DNA of 64,000 nt from Dimorphilus gyrociliatus (taxonomy: Eukaryota; Annelida; Polychaeta; Dinophilidae). Made by a program: the position numbers and the translations under genes. Numbering within the stretch: the first letter of the stretch is position 1; the number at the start of each line of letters is the position of its first letter. Under the pieces are notes generated by a model. That model had not been told where the DNA came from, searched no databases, and saw only the letters and a program-made list of their open reading frames with translations. Below are positions 13,105-25,576 of the stretch, piece after piece. The stretch is taken from positions 1-64,000 of the forward strand of contig CAJFCJ010000008.1 of assembly GCA_904063045.1 (NCBI GenBank), read 5' to 3'.

Positions 13105-14078
13105 GAGCAAGAGATATTCTTCTTCGTCGAAAGTGCTGCTTTAGAAGTGTGACAACCTTATGACTTTTGTTTTTCGTCAATATTACTAAGATATAGGTTT
13201 TATATTCAATTTAAGTTTGAATAAAATTAACAAATTGAGGTCCACATCTACTACAATTCTCAGTTGGTTCAAGTCTTTTTATATAATATATTATTTGCAA
13301 CGCAATCTGCTGAACACCAGAAAAATTCTTTATTGATTATAATCATGAAAACAATTTTTAATTTAGAAAATGGATTAATTAAGAGGATTTACTTGATCAG
13401 ATTACGGGCGATAGTCCTTTTTAGTAGCATTTTATTGCGGAGAAAAAATCAGTCTAGCAAATAACATTCCGCGCTTTAGATAACCAATCAGCTATTTTAA
13501 ATTCTCATTACGCAATTCGCTGAAACTTACCCGTGAAAATATTGCATTTACTCTTCTAAATCAGTAAAAAATGCATCAAAAGTTTTTTTCCCAAGCACGT
13601 AAATTTAATAAATAATTTCAGATATTTTGTACTTGTTCTTTAATGATAACTAATTTACACGTTAACTTTATATTCTATGTATTTTATAACAAAATTGATC
13701 CAATCAGACTCTAAAACATATTTATTTATCTCTACAAAAATTACAGTTATTAAGCCTTGGAAAATTTGTTAATAAACATAACTTACAGTTTTGTTGAAAA
13801 TAAGCAATTTCGAAGAACATTGTCCGGTTACCAGTGTAACCTTGACCTCTAAGTTTTTCTAACTCTTACAGAATATTAATAATAAATCACAAAAGGTTAA
13901 ATACATTTATTACTTCATCTTTGCGGATTAAAATATTTTTTAAAATTTCAAAGTCACCGTTATAATCAGAGCTGCCCACCCTTAATAATTTACTGCGAAC
14001 CTCCTAATTTCACCGCCATTACGTAGAGCTTTCCAATTTGAATACACAACTTACACAAGTATAGTCTATACTTCTGCA
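13105..14078. other. Spacer between EPRS and the paralogue array, with promoter element at its end
   Basis: AT-rich, no convincing exon; the small open frame at 13264-13464 looks random. The right end contains CCGCCATTACGTAG at 14013-14026, about 50 bases before the first paralogue's ATG. This element recurs upstream of copies 5, 7 and 8 (see those spacers) and is the likely core promoter site of copy 1. Confidence 0.6.
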
Positions 14079-16329
14079 ATGGCATCAATTTTGCAACTGG
14101 AAGAATTTGCATTTATATGTGTTCTAAAAAACTTTAAAAATCTGCAAAAAAATCCATGCTTTCTTCAGTTTATTGAGGACGGAAAACTTTCTCCGGGAAT
14201 GTTTGAAAGATTATTCAATGGACTCAACAGTTTCTATGCTGGAATACCTGAAGACTTCTTAAAACTATTTACTAAATATAATTATTATTTAAATGAAGTG
14301 AGATTCAGTGATGAAAACATGCAAAGTAAAGAATCTCTGAAAATTCTGAAACAAATACATATCCAAAATTTGAACATTGAGTCTCTGAAATTGGTAACGC
14401 TTGAGGAACTAATGGATTATGTAAATGAAGATGAATTAAAAGGCCTATCAATTCATGGATGTAGATTTTTACCTGACAAAAAGCTTGTGGAGCAAGTTGA
14501 GGGACAAGCAGGAATTTCGTATCCTGAGTTTCTGAAGGATTATCCTTCTCTTAAAAATTTGACAAAATTGAATGTTCAATATACTTGCATGAAAAACATT
14601 CAGTTTTTTTTCATTACAAAAGAAATTCGCAGCTTGACAGATGTTAATATTAGCGGTACTTTCATTTCTGATATTCGCCTCTTGAAAAAACAAACCAATC
14701 TGCAATATCTTAACTGTTCTGATCTGAAATCCAGCGCTAAAAAGCATTTTATTCATCTGCATTGTCTGAAGAAACTTGAGCGTCTAAGGTTTGGCAATTG
14801 GTCTATGTACAAGCGTGGAGGAAGAATTTCTTGGTCAAACGAGATCAATTTACAAATTGCAAAGTTTTTGACCAGAGAAGAAAAAGTAGAATACATTGCA
14901 GTTCCAGAGCGATTTCGATCAAAGCATAGTTGGGATATTTCTGAATTTCTAACTTTAGCTGGTTGGAAAAATTTGAAATTTTTTGACTTGGTAGGAGATT
15001 GGGAACCCTCCTCGTCAAGTGTTCTGTAAATTACAAATAATATATTTAACTTGAATAATTTATAATCGCTTGTTCTTTCACAGAAAATTTATTACCAATC
15101 ATAGTAAACTAAAATATTTCGGGATACCATCAACATTGGATAGCGTTTCAATTAACTCCGATATAAGAAGAAACATTTCTGATTATGGTGTAAGTTTAAA
15201 TAGATTTTTTACGAAAAAGAAACCATTGAAAAATTTTTTTCAATATCTTAGGACATTCGCCGTTATGAAAGGATCCATGGAAGAAATGAAATGTCACTTT
15301 TGATATTATATGATGAGGAGGGCCACCCTGTCCATAATTGTGAACTAAGAGACGCTTACGATGCTAATGCATTTGTATTTGACAATTATGGAAATATTGC
15401 TATTCCTGATTTAGAGAAGTTTAAAAATAATTATTCCAGCGAAAAGAATTTAGAGCTTTGTGAAGTAGATTCTTTGTTTTTTCACGTAAACGTATATTTA
15501 CATTTATCTCTTTCTCTTAATAGCAACTAGCAGAGGAATTGTTATTTGAAAAATACATTTACTTTGGTTCTAAACTTATTTTTGGTGAAGCATGTCTAAA
15601 AATTCTCTGTTTGGATATTATGAAATCAGAACACTTTTTGACAATAATTGAGCTGATTGCTGAAACATATTTACATAGATATAACTATTTGACTGAACCT
15701 ATAGATTTTTTATTTATAGTAGTTCTTGAAAAATATAACAGCTATTTCAAAATGGTTAGTAAAATAAGATAAGTTTTTATAAGGATTTAATAATTATTGA
15801 TTTATTTTTTAATTTTCCAAAGGTATCGAACGTTAGCCTAATCTATCGGAGGATATTTACGGCACCTGAATCATACGGAACTTTTCAATCCTATTATAGT
15901 CTTATTTACTATTTAACAAGCTTTCTTAGTCAATTAGACTTTGCTAAAGTAAGTAATTTGAATGATGAAGAAAAATAAAGATATAAAATAAATAAATTCC
16001 AGATATCAAAGGAAGAATTAGTTGGCCTTTGTGGAGGAATGAAAAGGATACAGTTTTGGAAGAGAATAGATCAATGTGAAAAATTATACAAACGGTTTTA
16101 TATTATATTAATAAATATACTTAATGCCTGCAAAGAAAGATTTGGGTGGAATATGAGAAATTTGCCAAAATACTTTGATCCACTCATAAGAAAATCATCA
16201 GATAGATATTTTAATCAGCGTTTACACCAACAAATAGCCAAGTATAATAACTACGATGAACATGAATTCGATGAAGAGAGCCCATCTGAAAGTGAAGATT
16301 CTATTGATTTTCTGTTAAACTTATTTTAG
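14079..16329 (+). CDS. ZYG11/ZER1-like leucine-rich protein, array copy 1
   Basis: First of eight tandem paralogues. Exons: 14079-15025, 15084-15189, 15252-15464, 15524-15754, 15823-15948, 16003-16329; phases 2,0,0,0,0; 649 residues. Exon 1 begins with a short helical region (FAFICVLKNF, then MFERLFNGLN) in the place of the Elongin/CUL2-binding box of ZYG11 and ZER1, followed by irregular leucine-rich repeats (LTKLNVQYT, LTDVNISGTFISDIRLL, LQYLNCSDL). Exon 2 (KFITNHSKLKYFGI) resembles the end of the ZYG11 repeat domain. The rest is helical and ends in an acidic tail (ESPSESEDS). The family would make it a substrate receptor of a CUL2 ubiquitin ligase; that role is inferred from domain plan only. 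It lacks the Lys/Arg-rich loop found in several sisters. An F-box/LRR-type protein is the main alternative. Confidence 0.8.
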
Positions 16330-17025
16330 ATAAACGCTTAAAGTATATGAAAATATAGTTTCATTTTTTATAACGAAAAAGTGTTTTTTAGTATCTTAAC
16401 TTAGTATATATAGTTTCTCTTTACATCTTTCACGACTAAACGATACTTTAATGATCGTACTTTATCAAAATACCATAAAAGTTACTTTATTAAGTATTGT
16501 ACTACATAATACCCCATGTTTATATTGCTCTTTCTATTTACACATTCTATGGAAAAAATAAAAGATCACGATGAGTCGACGACTTCATTTTGAAAGTACT
16601 TCAATGGTGTCAAACTTTCAAAAAGGTAAAATATTCTTTTTTCTCATAATTATTTAAGAGATATGCAAATTAGTATGGAATATACATTAAATATTAAAAG
16701 CTGTATATTTCTACCGAAAAATAAAGTTTGAAAAATTTAACCATTAAAAACCAGTTTACAGTACTGCCATCTAAAATTCGGATACAGTTTTTCTTGTACA
16801 ATTAATAACAAAGAATAGGTAAAAAGGCAAATTATACAATTAATATACGATTAATATATTCTGCATCTAGCAGTAAAATAAAAAATTAATTTTAAGATAC
16901 TTTTTTATATTTTTTTAAGAGAAAAAAATTTTTTTAAACGGAAATGTCAACGGTAAATATTCAATTACAGGACCAGACTATTCTATTGATAGAACGTTCT
17001 TCATATAGAAGTTTGGTGTTTCGCA
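16330..17025. other. Spacer between copies 1 and 2
   Basis: AT-rich with long A and T runs and no exon. A weak match to the start of the shared upstream element (cggaaatg near 16939-16946) lies about 80 bases before the next ATG, but the CCGCCAT core seen in other copies is absent. Confidence 0.5.
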
Positions 17026-19283
17026 ATGCCGTTGGTTCTAAGATTTGAAGATCAGGTGTTTTACTACATTCTAAGAAATTTTAGGAGTCTGATGAAGAAT
17101 TTATCTTTTCTTCGTTTGATTAAAAATAAGACAATTCCACCTTCAATGTGCGATAGAATATTTAACGGACTAAATATTTTTTATGCTGGAATTCCTGGAG
17201 ATTTCTTAGAAATGTTCACCGTTGATAAAATACAATTAACTCATATAAGATTTGGCGATCAAAATATCAAGAATAAAAATTTCATGAAATTTTTAATAGA
17301 TCAAAAGCTCCAAAATCTTACTATTGAACCTCAGAAAATAATGGCGGTTGAAGAATTGTTGGGGTTAATAGACAGCGAACATTTAGAACAATTCGCTGCT
17401 CATTATTGTGAATTTTTACCGATGAACAAATTATGCAAAGAAAATCGAAAGAGACAACTAAAACATACGCGAAAGAAGAGTTTTGTATTTTCATGGCCAT
17501 TTCCTCCACTACGAAATTTAACTGTTTTAAATGTTTCGGAATCTCCGGTAGACAATCTTCAATTTTTTTTTATTACTAAAGAGTCTCAGCATTTGGTAGA
17601 TGTTAATATTTCTGCCACAAGTATTACTGACCTTCGACTCTTGAAAAAGCAAACAAAACTCCAATATCTCGATTGTTCTGGAATGAATTCTTCAATAGAA
17701 AAGAGTTATATTTATCTCCATTGTCTAAAAAATTTAAAATGTCTTACTTTTGGACAGTACTTTCCAAATAAATCAAAATTCAGGTTAACGTGGTTGAAAG
17801 AAGTCAATCCAGTGATACAGAAATATCTTACTGTAGAAGAATTAGAAGCCTATAGAGAAGTTCCTCAGCAATTTAAAACAAAGCGTAGTTGGAATATATC
17901 GCAATTCTTAAGACTTGCTCATTGGAAAGATATAACTTTTTTTGAGCTAATAGGAAAATGGAATCCCTCTCCGAGTAGCGTTAGGTAGGCAACATCTAAT
18001 TCCATAAAATTTTATAAAAAGTACATTTCATACTATCTCTGTCCAGTGAATTCATTAACAATCATCCTAAGCTTGAATTTATAAGCTTATCAAAAAATTT
18101 TCCAGAATGTTTAAATACAAGTTTAAAAGTCAAAAAGAAAAAGATGAAAGACATATTTGTGAGTATGAAAGTATTCTCTAAGATTTTTTATTGAACTAAA
18201 TTTTTAACCTCTTTAAACATATAGAATATTCATAACTACGAAAAAGTGTATGGCAGGAATGATATGTCGTTTAGAATCATCCACGATGACGATTCTTTTC
18301 CTATTGATCGTCTAAATATTGATGATATCGATATTATGTACCATTCAATAGATTTCCATGATGAAATTGTGCTTCCAAAAGTAAATGAGTATAAAAAGAA
18401 CTTTCCAAGAGAAAGACGGGAGGAATTTTGTCAAGTATCTAAATTATTATGTTTTTCATGTTTCTAATTTAACTTAATTTATTTCTTATCAAACAGTACC
18501 TTGCAAAAGAGTTAACTTTTGAGAAGTTCAGCTTTTCTGGTATTGAAAATCTTTTGAGCGATGAATGTCTATTAATTTACTGCCTTGATATTGAAAAGTC
18601 TGATCATTTTTTGACGATTATTACTCTGATAGCGGAAAAGTTTTTACAAGCTTATTCTTATATATCCAGTCCATTGGGATATATCTTCTTTGAAGTTCTT
18701 ACGAAATATCATCAATATTTCAAAATGGTTTGTAAAATGATGCAGATACTTGAGAGTGATTTAATATATCTTATTTTCCTAAGACAACTAACATCAGCCT
18801 TGTTTATAGGAAGCTATTTGAGGATCCTGATTTATATTTTTACGATTTTGCATATCAAGATCTGATGAGATGTTTAATAAAATTTATTGATCATTTAGAT
18901 CTTGATAAGGTGAGCAACTTACGACTTCGTTAAAACTACTGATAACTTGTATATTTTAGATGTCCGGAAAGGATCTAGCTGGTCTTTGCAGAGGTATAAG
19001 GGACATAAAGAAATGGTCCAGAACAGAGTTGTTCAATGACTTTATTCCTAAACTTCACGATACACTGCAAAAAGTTATTAAGCACTGTAAGAACAAGTTC
19101 GGATGGGATATGACAAAAGTAGAAAAAAGTATTGACTACATAACAGCATATTGCACTTCGGGAGCTATTCCTGAGCATGATGACGAGATGACTGATGATG
19201 ATGATGATGATGATGAAGCTATTTTAAATACCACTATGTGCACCACTGATAGTGACGATTGGGATGTAATTGAGACGAATTGA
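17026..19283 (+). CDS. ZYG11/ZER1-like leucine-rich protein, array copy 2
   Basis: Exons 17026-17984, 18047-18158, 18225-18434, 18497-18727, 18784-18909, 18960-19283; 653 residues, fully open. Exon 1 starts MPLVLRLEDQVFYYIL, continues with PPSMCDRIFNGLN (family box-like region) and then repeats with LQYLDCS and YIHLHCLKNL. A basic loop near residues 140-155 (KENRKRQLKHTRKK) could act as a nuclear signal or contact an acidic partner. Exon 4 is 231 bases, as in every copy. The C-terminus has an eight-Asp run and ends near SDDWDV. Same inferred E3-receptor role as copy 1. The acceptor of exon 5 (cctaag) is a little weak but keeps frame and alignment. Confidence 0.8.
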
Positions 19284-19921
19284 ATATAGAAAATATATTT
19301 GTTTGTATGTTAAATGTTCATATAAGTTTTTATTTAAGGAATAGTAATTTTACCAGATAACATCTGCTGATGATTCTACACGTGTGTTTAAATCTATTAT
19401 AGTGCCAAAAACAATTTTTCTTTTAAGGTAATGACTGTGGTATTTGATAACATTTTTAAATATTTTATTTCTAAATACTATCTTATTTAATTCAATTCTA
19501 TTTGTTGAATTTCATTGTCATCGGAAGGTCATACACGTAACAAAATAGTTCGAACTACTTTAATTATTTTTTGAGCCATTGCGCATAGTCCTATAAGCTG
19601 AATATACGATTTAAACCAAAACTCAATGGAGTAGGTATAATCTGCACACTGGAAAATTAAGTTGTTTATTGCATTTCAAGACTAGGCGGAATTATTATCT
19701 CTGAAGTAGATTCTTTGAATAATTGAATAATTTTTAACAGGAATAAGTAAAATATTTATTTTTGTAATATGGAAAAGTCCATGTATATCCTAGTTTTCAA
19801 AAATATCTAATAACACAAATTAAATTTACTTGAAACTCCCTGATAGTTTAGTCCCTGCACGAATATTCCTACGCAAGAACGTTAAATAGTTCCACTTTGG
19901 TTATTTTTTGTATTAGGAAAA
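19284..19921. other. Spacer between copies 2 and 3
   Basis: No exon seen. A partial version of the shared upstream motif (agtttagtccctgc, around 19845) lies about 75 bases before the copy 3 ATG. Confidence 0.5.
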
Positions 19922-22134
19922 ATGGCTATGTTAACACTAGAAGACGAGGCATTTGTTTGCCTTCTACGAAACTTTAAAGACTTGCAGAATAATCATACAT
20001 TTCTTCAGCTCATTAAAAGTAGAAAAACTCCAGTATTCTTCTGCAATAAAATATTCAACGGATTAAATAATTTTTACGGTGGAATGCCAGAATCATTCCT
20101 TTCTTCATTCTCTAAAGATAATTTTCAGTTAAGTGATGTAAACTTCGGTGATCAGAATATTAAAGATAAGAAATCCTTCGAATTTTTAAAAGATCATAAT
20201 ATACAAAATTTGAGTGTTGAATTGGTTGGAGAGATATCAGCTGAAGAATTTATTACTTTCATTAACTGTGAAAGTTTAAAGAGATTTTCGGTAAGCGCAA
20301 ATAATTTTTTCCGCGATCCAGACGTTAGTGAAAAAAAACGAAATAGGAAAAGAAAACGTAAGAGCTTTCCCGTCAAGCCTGAATTCATACGGAGTTCACC
20401 TCCATTTCGAAACTTAACAGCACTAAATATACCTCATGCATTGGTAAATAATATTCAGTTTTATCATATTACACGGGAAGTATTGCAGTTGGAATTATTA
20501 AACATCTCTGGGACACTTATAACGGATATACGTCTTTTGAAACGGCATAAAAATATGTACCATCTCGATTGTTCTGAACTGCAGGAAAGTTGCTATAAGC
20601 ATTACATTCATCTTCATTCCTTGAAGAAATTGCAACATTTATATTTGGGTAATTCAACTAAAAAAACAATTGACTTATCTTTTGGTTGGTCAGACAATAT
20701 ATGTGCATCATTATGCAGTCTTCTCAGCGAAAATGAACTTGAAGAGTATAAGGAGGTTCCTATCCAATTTCGTTCAAAAAACAATTGGGATATTTCAAGT
20801 TTCTTAGAGTTAGCCGATTGGAAAGATCTGACAATTTTTGCTATACTAGGAAAATGGAATCCCTCAAACAAAAGTATTTGGTAATCTATAAATTTTCTAA
20901 ATGTTTATCCTCAATAACTAAGAGATTTTTATTTTGATAGCAATTTCGTTAAGAATCATCCTAGGCTGGGATATTGTCAGTTTATAGATCAGTCAACGTC
21001 CTTTCTTGAATCAGATAATGCAGACGTTGACGTTCTTGCACGATTAAGTGTAGGTTATATACTTTTTATAATAAAAATATTGTTTAATGGTTGTATCTTT
21101 TCTATAGGATCTACATAGCTATGAAAGAGTTTATGGAAGGAATGATATCTCATTCAAAATTACTAATGCTATTGGCTTTTTGCCCGACAGTATCCTGTCA
21201 ATAGAAAAAGATAATGAACTTCAGGATGATTTTCACGAAGCTTTTATAGAACCAAAGGTAGATGAATATATAAAAGAGTTTTCTAAAGAAAATCATTGGC
21301 AACTTAGTAGAGTAAGTATAGTATTCCTCTTTTTTATTGCTCAAATTATCAGTTACTCATCCTAGCTCCTACTTGACAAATTGGAATTTGAAAAATTTAG
21401 TAACTTTTATTCAGAAAGTGGTTTTGGCCAAACTTGCCTTAATATTCTTTCTGTAGATATAGAAAACTCAGACTGTTTCTTTCAAATCATTCAAGTGATT
21501 GCTGAAACGTTTTTAAAAAGATTCTTTTATATTTGCTGTCCGATTGATTATCTCTTTTTGGAAATTCTAGAAAAATATCACAAATACTTCAAAAAGGTTT
21601 TAGCAAAAATTCCTCATCAACTTCCATTAATTCTTTCTATTTTTTTTAAAGGCAACAAACATTTGTCTTATTTACAAGAGAATATTTGTTAGACCTGATT
21701 TAATCGACTATACTTTTGGATACTATAGTCTTATTAAAGGTTTAACGAAATTCCTGGAAAATTTGGATTATGAAAATGTCGGTAATTTTTATTTTGAAAA
21801 CAGAAGAATAAAATAACTTTACCACTTACTTTAGATGTCAGAGATAGAAATGTACAGTCTATGCAAAGGTACTAAAAGAATAAAGCACTGGAAACAATGG
21901 AATGAATGCGAAGCGATAACCCAGAACCTTTATGTTGCTATATTAGCAATTATAAATTATTGCAATAAAAAATTTGGCTGGGATATGAAAAATATTGTAA
22001 AGAGTATTAGACCACTTCGCAGACGATTTGACAGCGAATGCTGTGGTCTTTGCGAGTACTTTTCAGATGATGATGAGGATAGCGTAAGAAAAAATAGTTT
22101 GTTTAGTTACGAGACAGCTTCAGAGAGTGAGTAG
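19922..22134 (+). CDS. ZYG11/ZER1-like leucine-rich protein, array copy 3
   Basis: Exons 19922-20880, 20941-21049, 21108-21311, 21366-21596, 21652-21777, 21835-22134; 642 residues, open throughout. N-terminal LEDEAFVCLLRNF and FCNKIFNGLN match the box-like region. The repeats include LNISGTLITDIRLLK, and there is a strongly basic loop (SEKKRNRKRKRKS, about residues 136-148). The exon 5 donor is gtcggt, a poor consensus, but frame and sister copies support it. The tail is acidic (FSDDDEDS) and ends in SESE without the DDW motif. In exon 3 the Met of the sisters' NDMSF is Ile here. Function inferred as for copy 1. Confidence 0.8.
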
Positions 22135-22950
22135 CATCTAAAAGATACGAATAAGATGTATGAATATAAGTTTAGATTGTCTAATCAGTTGAAATAAATA
22201 GAAATTTTTACATTTTCTTATAATTTTATAGATTTATTTTCATACATTTAGATACATATGAACAATCTAAATCATTCAATTTGAAAAATATATACAGTAT
22301 ATATATATGTTTATTCTAAAGCAATGACGTTGAATAAAAGTTGTTTATACATACGATTCATTTCATATTTGGCGCTTTGTGTAAAAAACAATTTGTCAAC
22401 TCTAAAAGATACATAACTCAACTTTTTTCGTCATCTCTTTTTTGGGCAATTCTTAGGTTGCACTATAGTTTTACATAACAATTAGATAACAATGACGGAG
22501 CGAGTATCGGTAATCTACTTACGATCAGAGCTACTTTAGAAGTTTTATTCATTTATTACTTAACTGTAAAGTAAAGTTTGCTCATTATAATTGAAGTTTT
22601 CCTTATTTCTTTAGTTTTAAATGATAACGAGCAACCTTCGAATTGCCTCAAAAGCGAAAGAAAAATAGTTGGTTAATATATCCTCTAGTGTGCCCCAATA
22701 TCTATTGCCCAGTTAATTTATACTTCCGCTTCCGCAATACTATTTGAAGGAATATCAACGTAAAAAACAACAAATTTGTATGTTATAAGAGTAAGCTTAA
22801 TTAATTAAAATTGTTCAAATCAAATATTTGAAATATTTCTTTTAGCTACATCGTTTATTTTTGTTATTCAAGGCTTAATCAACTCGTTTCGTTAGTAAAT
22901 ATTATTTACTGGCCATTGAATTTAGCCTAATATGTTGCGCCTTTTTCAGG
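22135..22950. other. Spacer between copies 3 and 4
   Basis: No exon seen. Holds one ATACAGTAT nonamer (22292-22300) beside a TA tract and a lone E2F-like TTTGGCGC (22368-22375). The CCGCCAT element of other copies is not present near the copy 4 start. Confidence 0.5.
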
Positions 22951-25203
22951 ATGGCCATAATCCTGAGACTTGAAGACCAAGTCTTTTATTACATTTTAAG
23001 AAATTTTGGTTATCTAAAAGATAAAACCATATTTCTCAAATTGTTTAAATTGAAAAATATCTCACCAATGATGTGTGAAAAAATATTTAATGGACTGAAT
23101 ACTTTTTATGCTGGAATGCCAAGGAATATCTTCGAAGCTTTCACTACTAAGAGTATTCCTTTAAAGAATGTAATTCTATGTGACGAAAATCTTGATCATA
23201 AAACTTGTAGAAAGTTCTTAAAGAGGCATAAATTTCAAAGTTTAAAAATTCAATTGCTGAAGCATATTTCAGTGGAAGAGTTAGTTGAACTAGTGGACAA
23301 TAATGAATTAAGAGTATTGGGTATTCATAATTGCTCATATATACAAAAAAGTGAGCTGAATTCTAATTTGAAAGGGAAGAAAGATATTGTTGAAAAGTTA
23401 AATCTTAGATTTTTGAAGAATCCACCTCAGCTAAGAAATTTAACTGTATTAAATATATCAAATACAAGCATTGATGATATTCATTTTTATTGCCTTACAA
23501 GAGAAGTATATCATTTAGAAGATGTGAATATAGCTGAAACTCATATTACAGACCTAAGACTGTTAAAAAAACAAGAAAATCTTCAATATCTCGATTGTAC
23601 CGAATTGAGTTCTGATGTTGGTAATAGCTATATTCATTTACATTGTCTTACGAGACTAAAACGATTGAGATTCGGCAATGCTAATCAAGCAAAAACCAAT
23701 CTAAAATTGGCTTGGTCACATGAAATCCATCCGTTAATTATGAGCTATTTAAATGAAAACCAAATAAAGCAGTATAAAGGAGTTCCCGATCAATTTCGTT
23801 CGAAATGTAACTGGGATATTTCAGCTTTCCTAGAATTAGCAGACTGGAAAGATTTATTGTTTTTTGACCTATGCGGATCTTGGGCACCATCTCCAAAAAG
23901 CGTATGGTAGATCATTTACAATTGTTCATTAAGTAAACTAAATTAGTATGTAAATGGTATTTTAATTTTCTATAGTGATTTCATCCAGAGACATGGTGAA
24001 CTTCGATTTATAAAGCTGTCTGAAGACTTTCCAGATATTCTATATAGGTCTATAGATTTCTATAGAACTCTCAAGGATCTATTTGTAAGTTGAACAGTTA
24101 ATCAGAACAGTATTCTTTATTGATTTAATAATAAAAATATTTAGGATATACATCACTATGAAAGGATCTATGGAAGAAATGAGATGTCGTTTCGAATTCT
24201 GTTCGACGATCAAACTTATCCGGTTGATCCTTTCGAGGTTGAAGGAGCCGGTAGTGCTTTTGATGACTTTCCTACAGATTATCACGAAACTGTTGTTATT
24301 CCAAAAATAATTGAATTTAGAGAGAGCTTTCCAAAGAAGAGTCGGCTGGAATTATGTCAAGTAAGATATTCAATTGGCGTTATTAACACCAATAACTAAT
24401 TATAAGCTTTATTAGTATTTAACAGATGAGATGATGCTCGAAAAGTTTAATTCAGACTATTCGGAGTATCCTTTGGGTGAAAAGTGCCTACAAATTCTTT
24501 GTATGAATATTGAAAGATCGAGCCATTTCTTAACATTAATAACGTCGATTGCCGAAAAATTCTTGCAAAAATCATCGTATATTGGCGGTCCAATAGATTA
24601 TACGTTTATAGATGTTCTAACTAAATATCATAGATACTTTAGACTGGTTTGTAGTATTATTACTTAATTAATTTTTATTCACTATTTCATTAATAAAAGG
24701 TTACGAATATAAAAGAAATTTATGAGAGACTCTTTACTGAGCCTGATACGCATGTTTACGGTTATGGATATTATTGTCTTATTAAAAGTTTAATATGTTT
24801 TCTTGAAGAGTTGAATATTAAAGAAGTATATTAATCTTATTTACAAATAATTGTTATCATAATATTCTAAAAATATCGATTTCAGATGCCAAAAGATGAG
24901 CTTCGCAGTTTGTGTAAAGGTATCAACAAGACTAAATCGTGGAAACAGTGGGCTGAATGTCAAGAATTAAGCGAGAGACTCCACTTTCTTATCATCAACA
25001 TTATTAGTTTTTGTAAGAAACTCGGTTGGAATATGAAACAGTTAGAGAAGAATATTAAGCCGCTTACACGAAAATTTGAAAAGAGAGGTTCTTTCTATGT
25101 TCAATATTATCCGGGTGAAGAACGTGGTTTGGATGAAGAAATTGAGTCCGATGAAGAATGTGAAACTTACACTGATAACGAAGATTGGGATGTGCATAAA
25201 TAA
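22951..25203 (+). CDS. ZYG11/ZER1-like leucine-rich protein, array copy 4
   Basis: Exons 22951-23906, 23976-24084, 24145-24360, 24416-24646, 24700-24825, 24886-25203; 651 residues. Start MAIILRLEDQVFYYIL is almost the same as copy 2, followed by MMCEKIFNGLN. Repeats include LTVLNISNTSIDDI and LQYLDCTELS. The loop is only mildly basic (LKGKKD). The exon 4 acceptor is the attag at 24411-24415, not the closer aacag, because only the former keeps frame (YLTDEMM). The tail carries NEDWDV. Function inferred as for copy 1. Confidence 0.8.
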
Positions 25204-25576
25204 CTTTTGTTAAAGTAATAGTAATAATATTAATAATTGTAATGATATAAATATTGATTATTGACAGAATTAATAAATAACTAGCACGAAAATAATAAAA
25301 ATTTAGAAAATTTGTATTGTTTATTAGTATCTTAATCTAATTACAAAAAATACTAAAATATGCAGTACATATGTAAACAAATTAATATTTTATGTTTTTC
25401 TTAATTTATGGCATTTTTCAACGTTTTAGCCAAATTTTTTTGGATATAAAACTTCAAAACCGTATTTTACCTTTTTATCGGAAATGACTACACTTAAAAG
25501 TTTAGTCCGGAACTAGTTATTCCCGCCATTACGTAGTAGTCCTTCGTCATTGTTTACTGCTTAACAAAAGTTGGTT
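25204..25576. promoter_or_regulatory. Spacer before copy 5 with the best-preserved shared promoter element
   Basis: The shortest intergenic spacer of the array, about 370 bases. It has the two-part upstream element most clearly: GGAAATGACTACACTTA (around 25480-25496), TTTAGTCCGG (25501-25510), then CCCGCCATTACGTAG (25522-25536), ending 40 bases before the ATG. The same parts occur upstream of copies 6 and 8 (first part) and 1, 7 and 8 (second part). The core resembles YY1 (CCGCCAT) or E2F (TTCCCGCC) sites; which factor binds is unknown. Confidence 0.6.

Noticed and set aside
13264-13464. Possible tRNA B-box (ggttcaagtc near 13265)
   Set aside because: No A-box or cloverleaf can be drawn around it; I found no convincing tRNA in the window.
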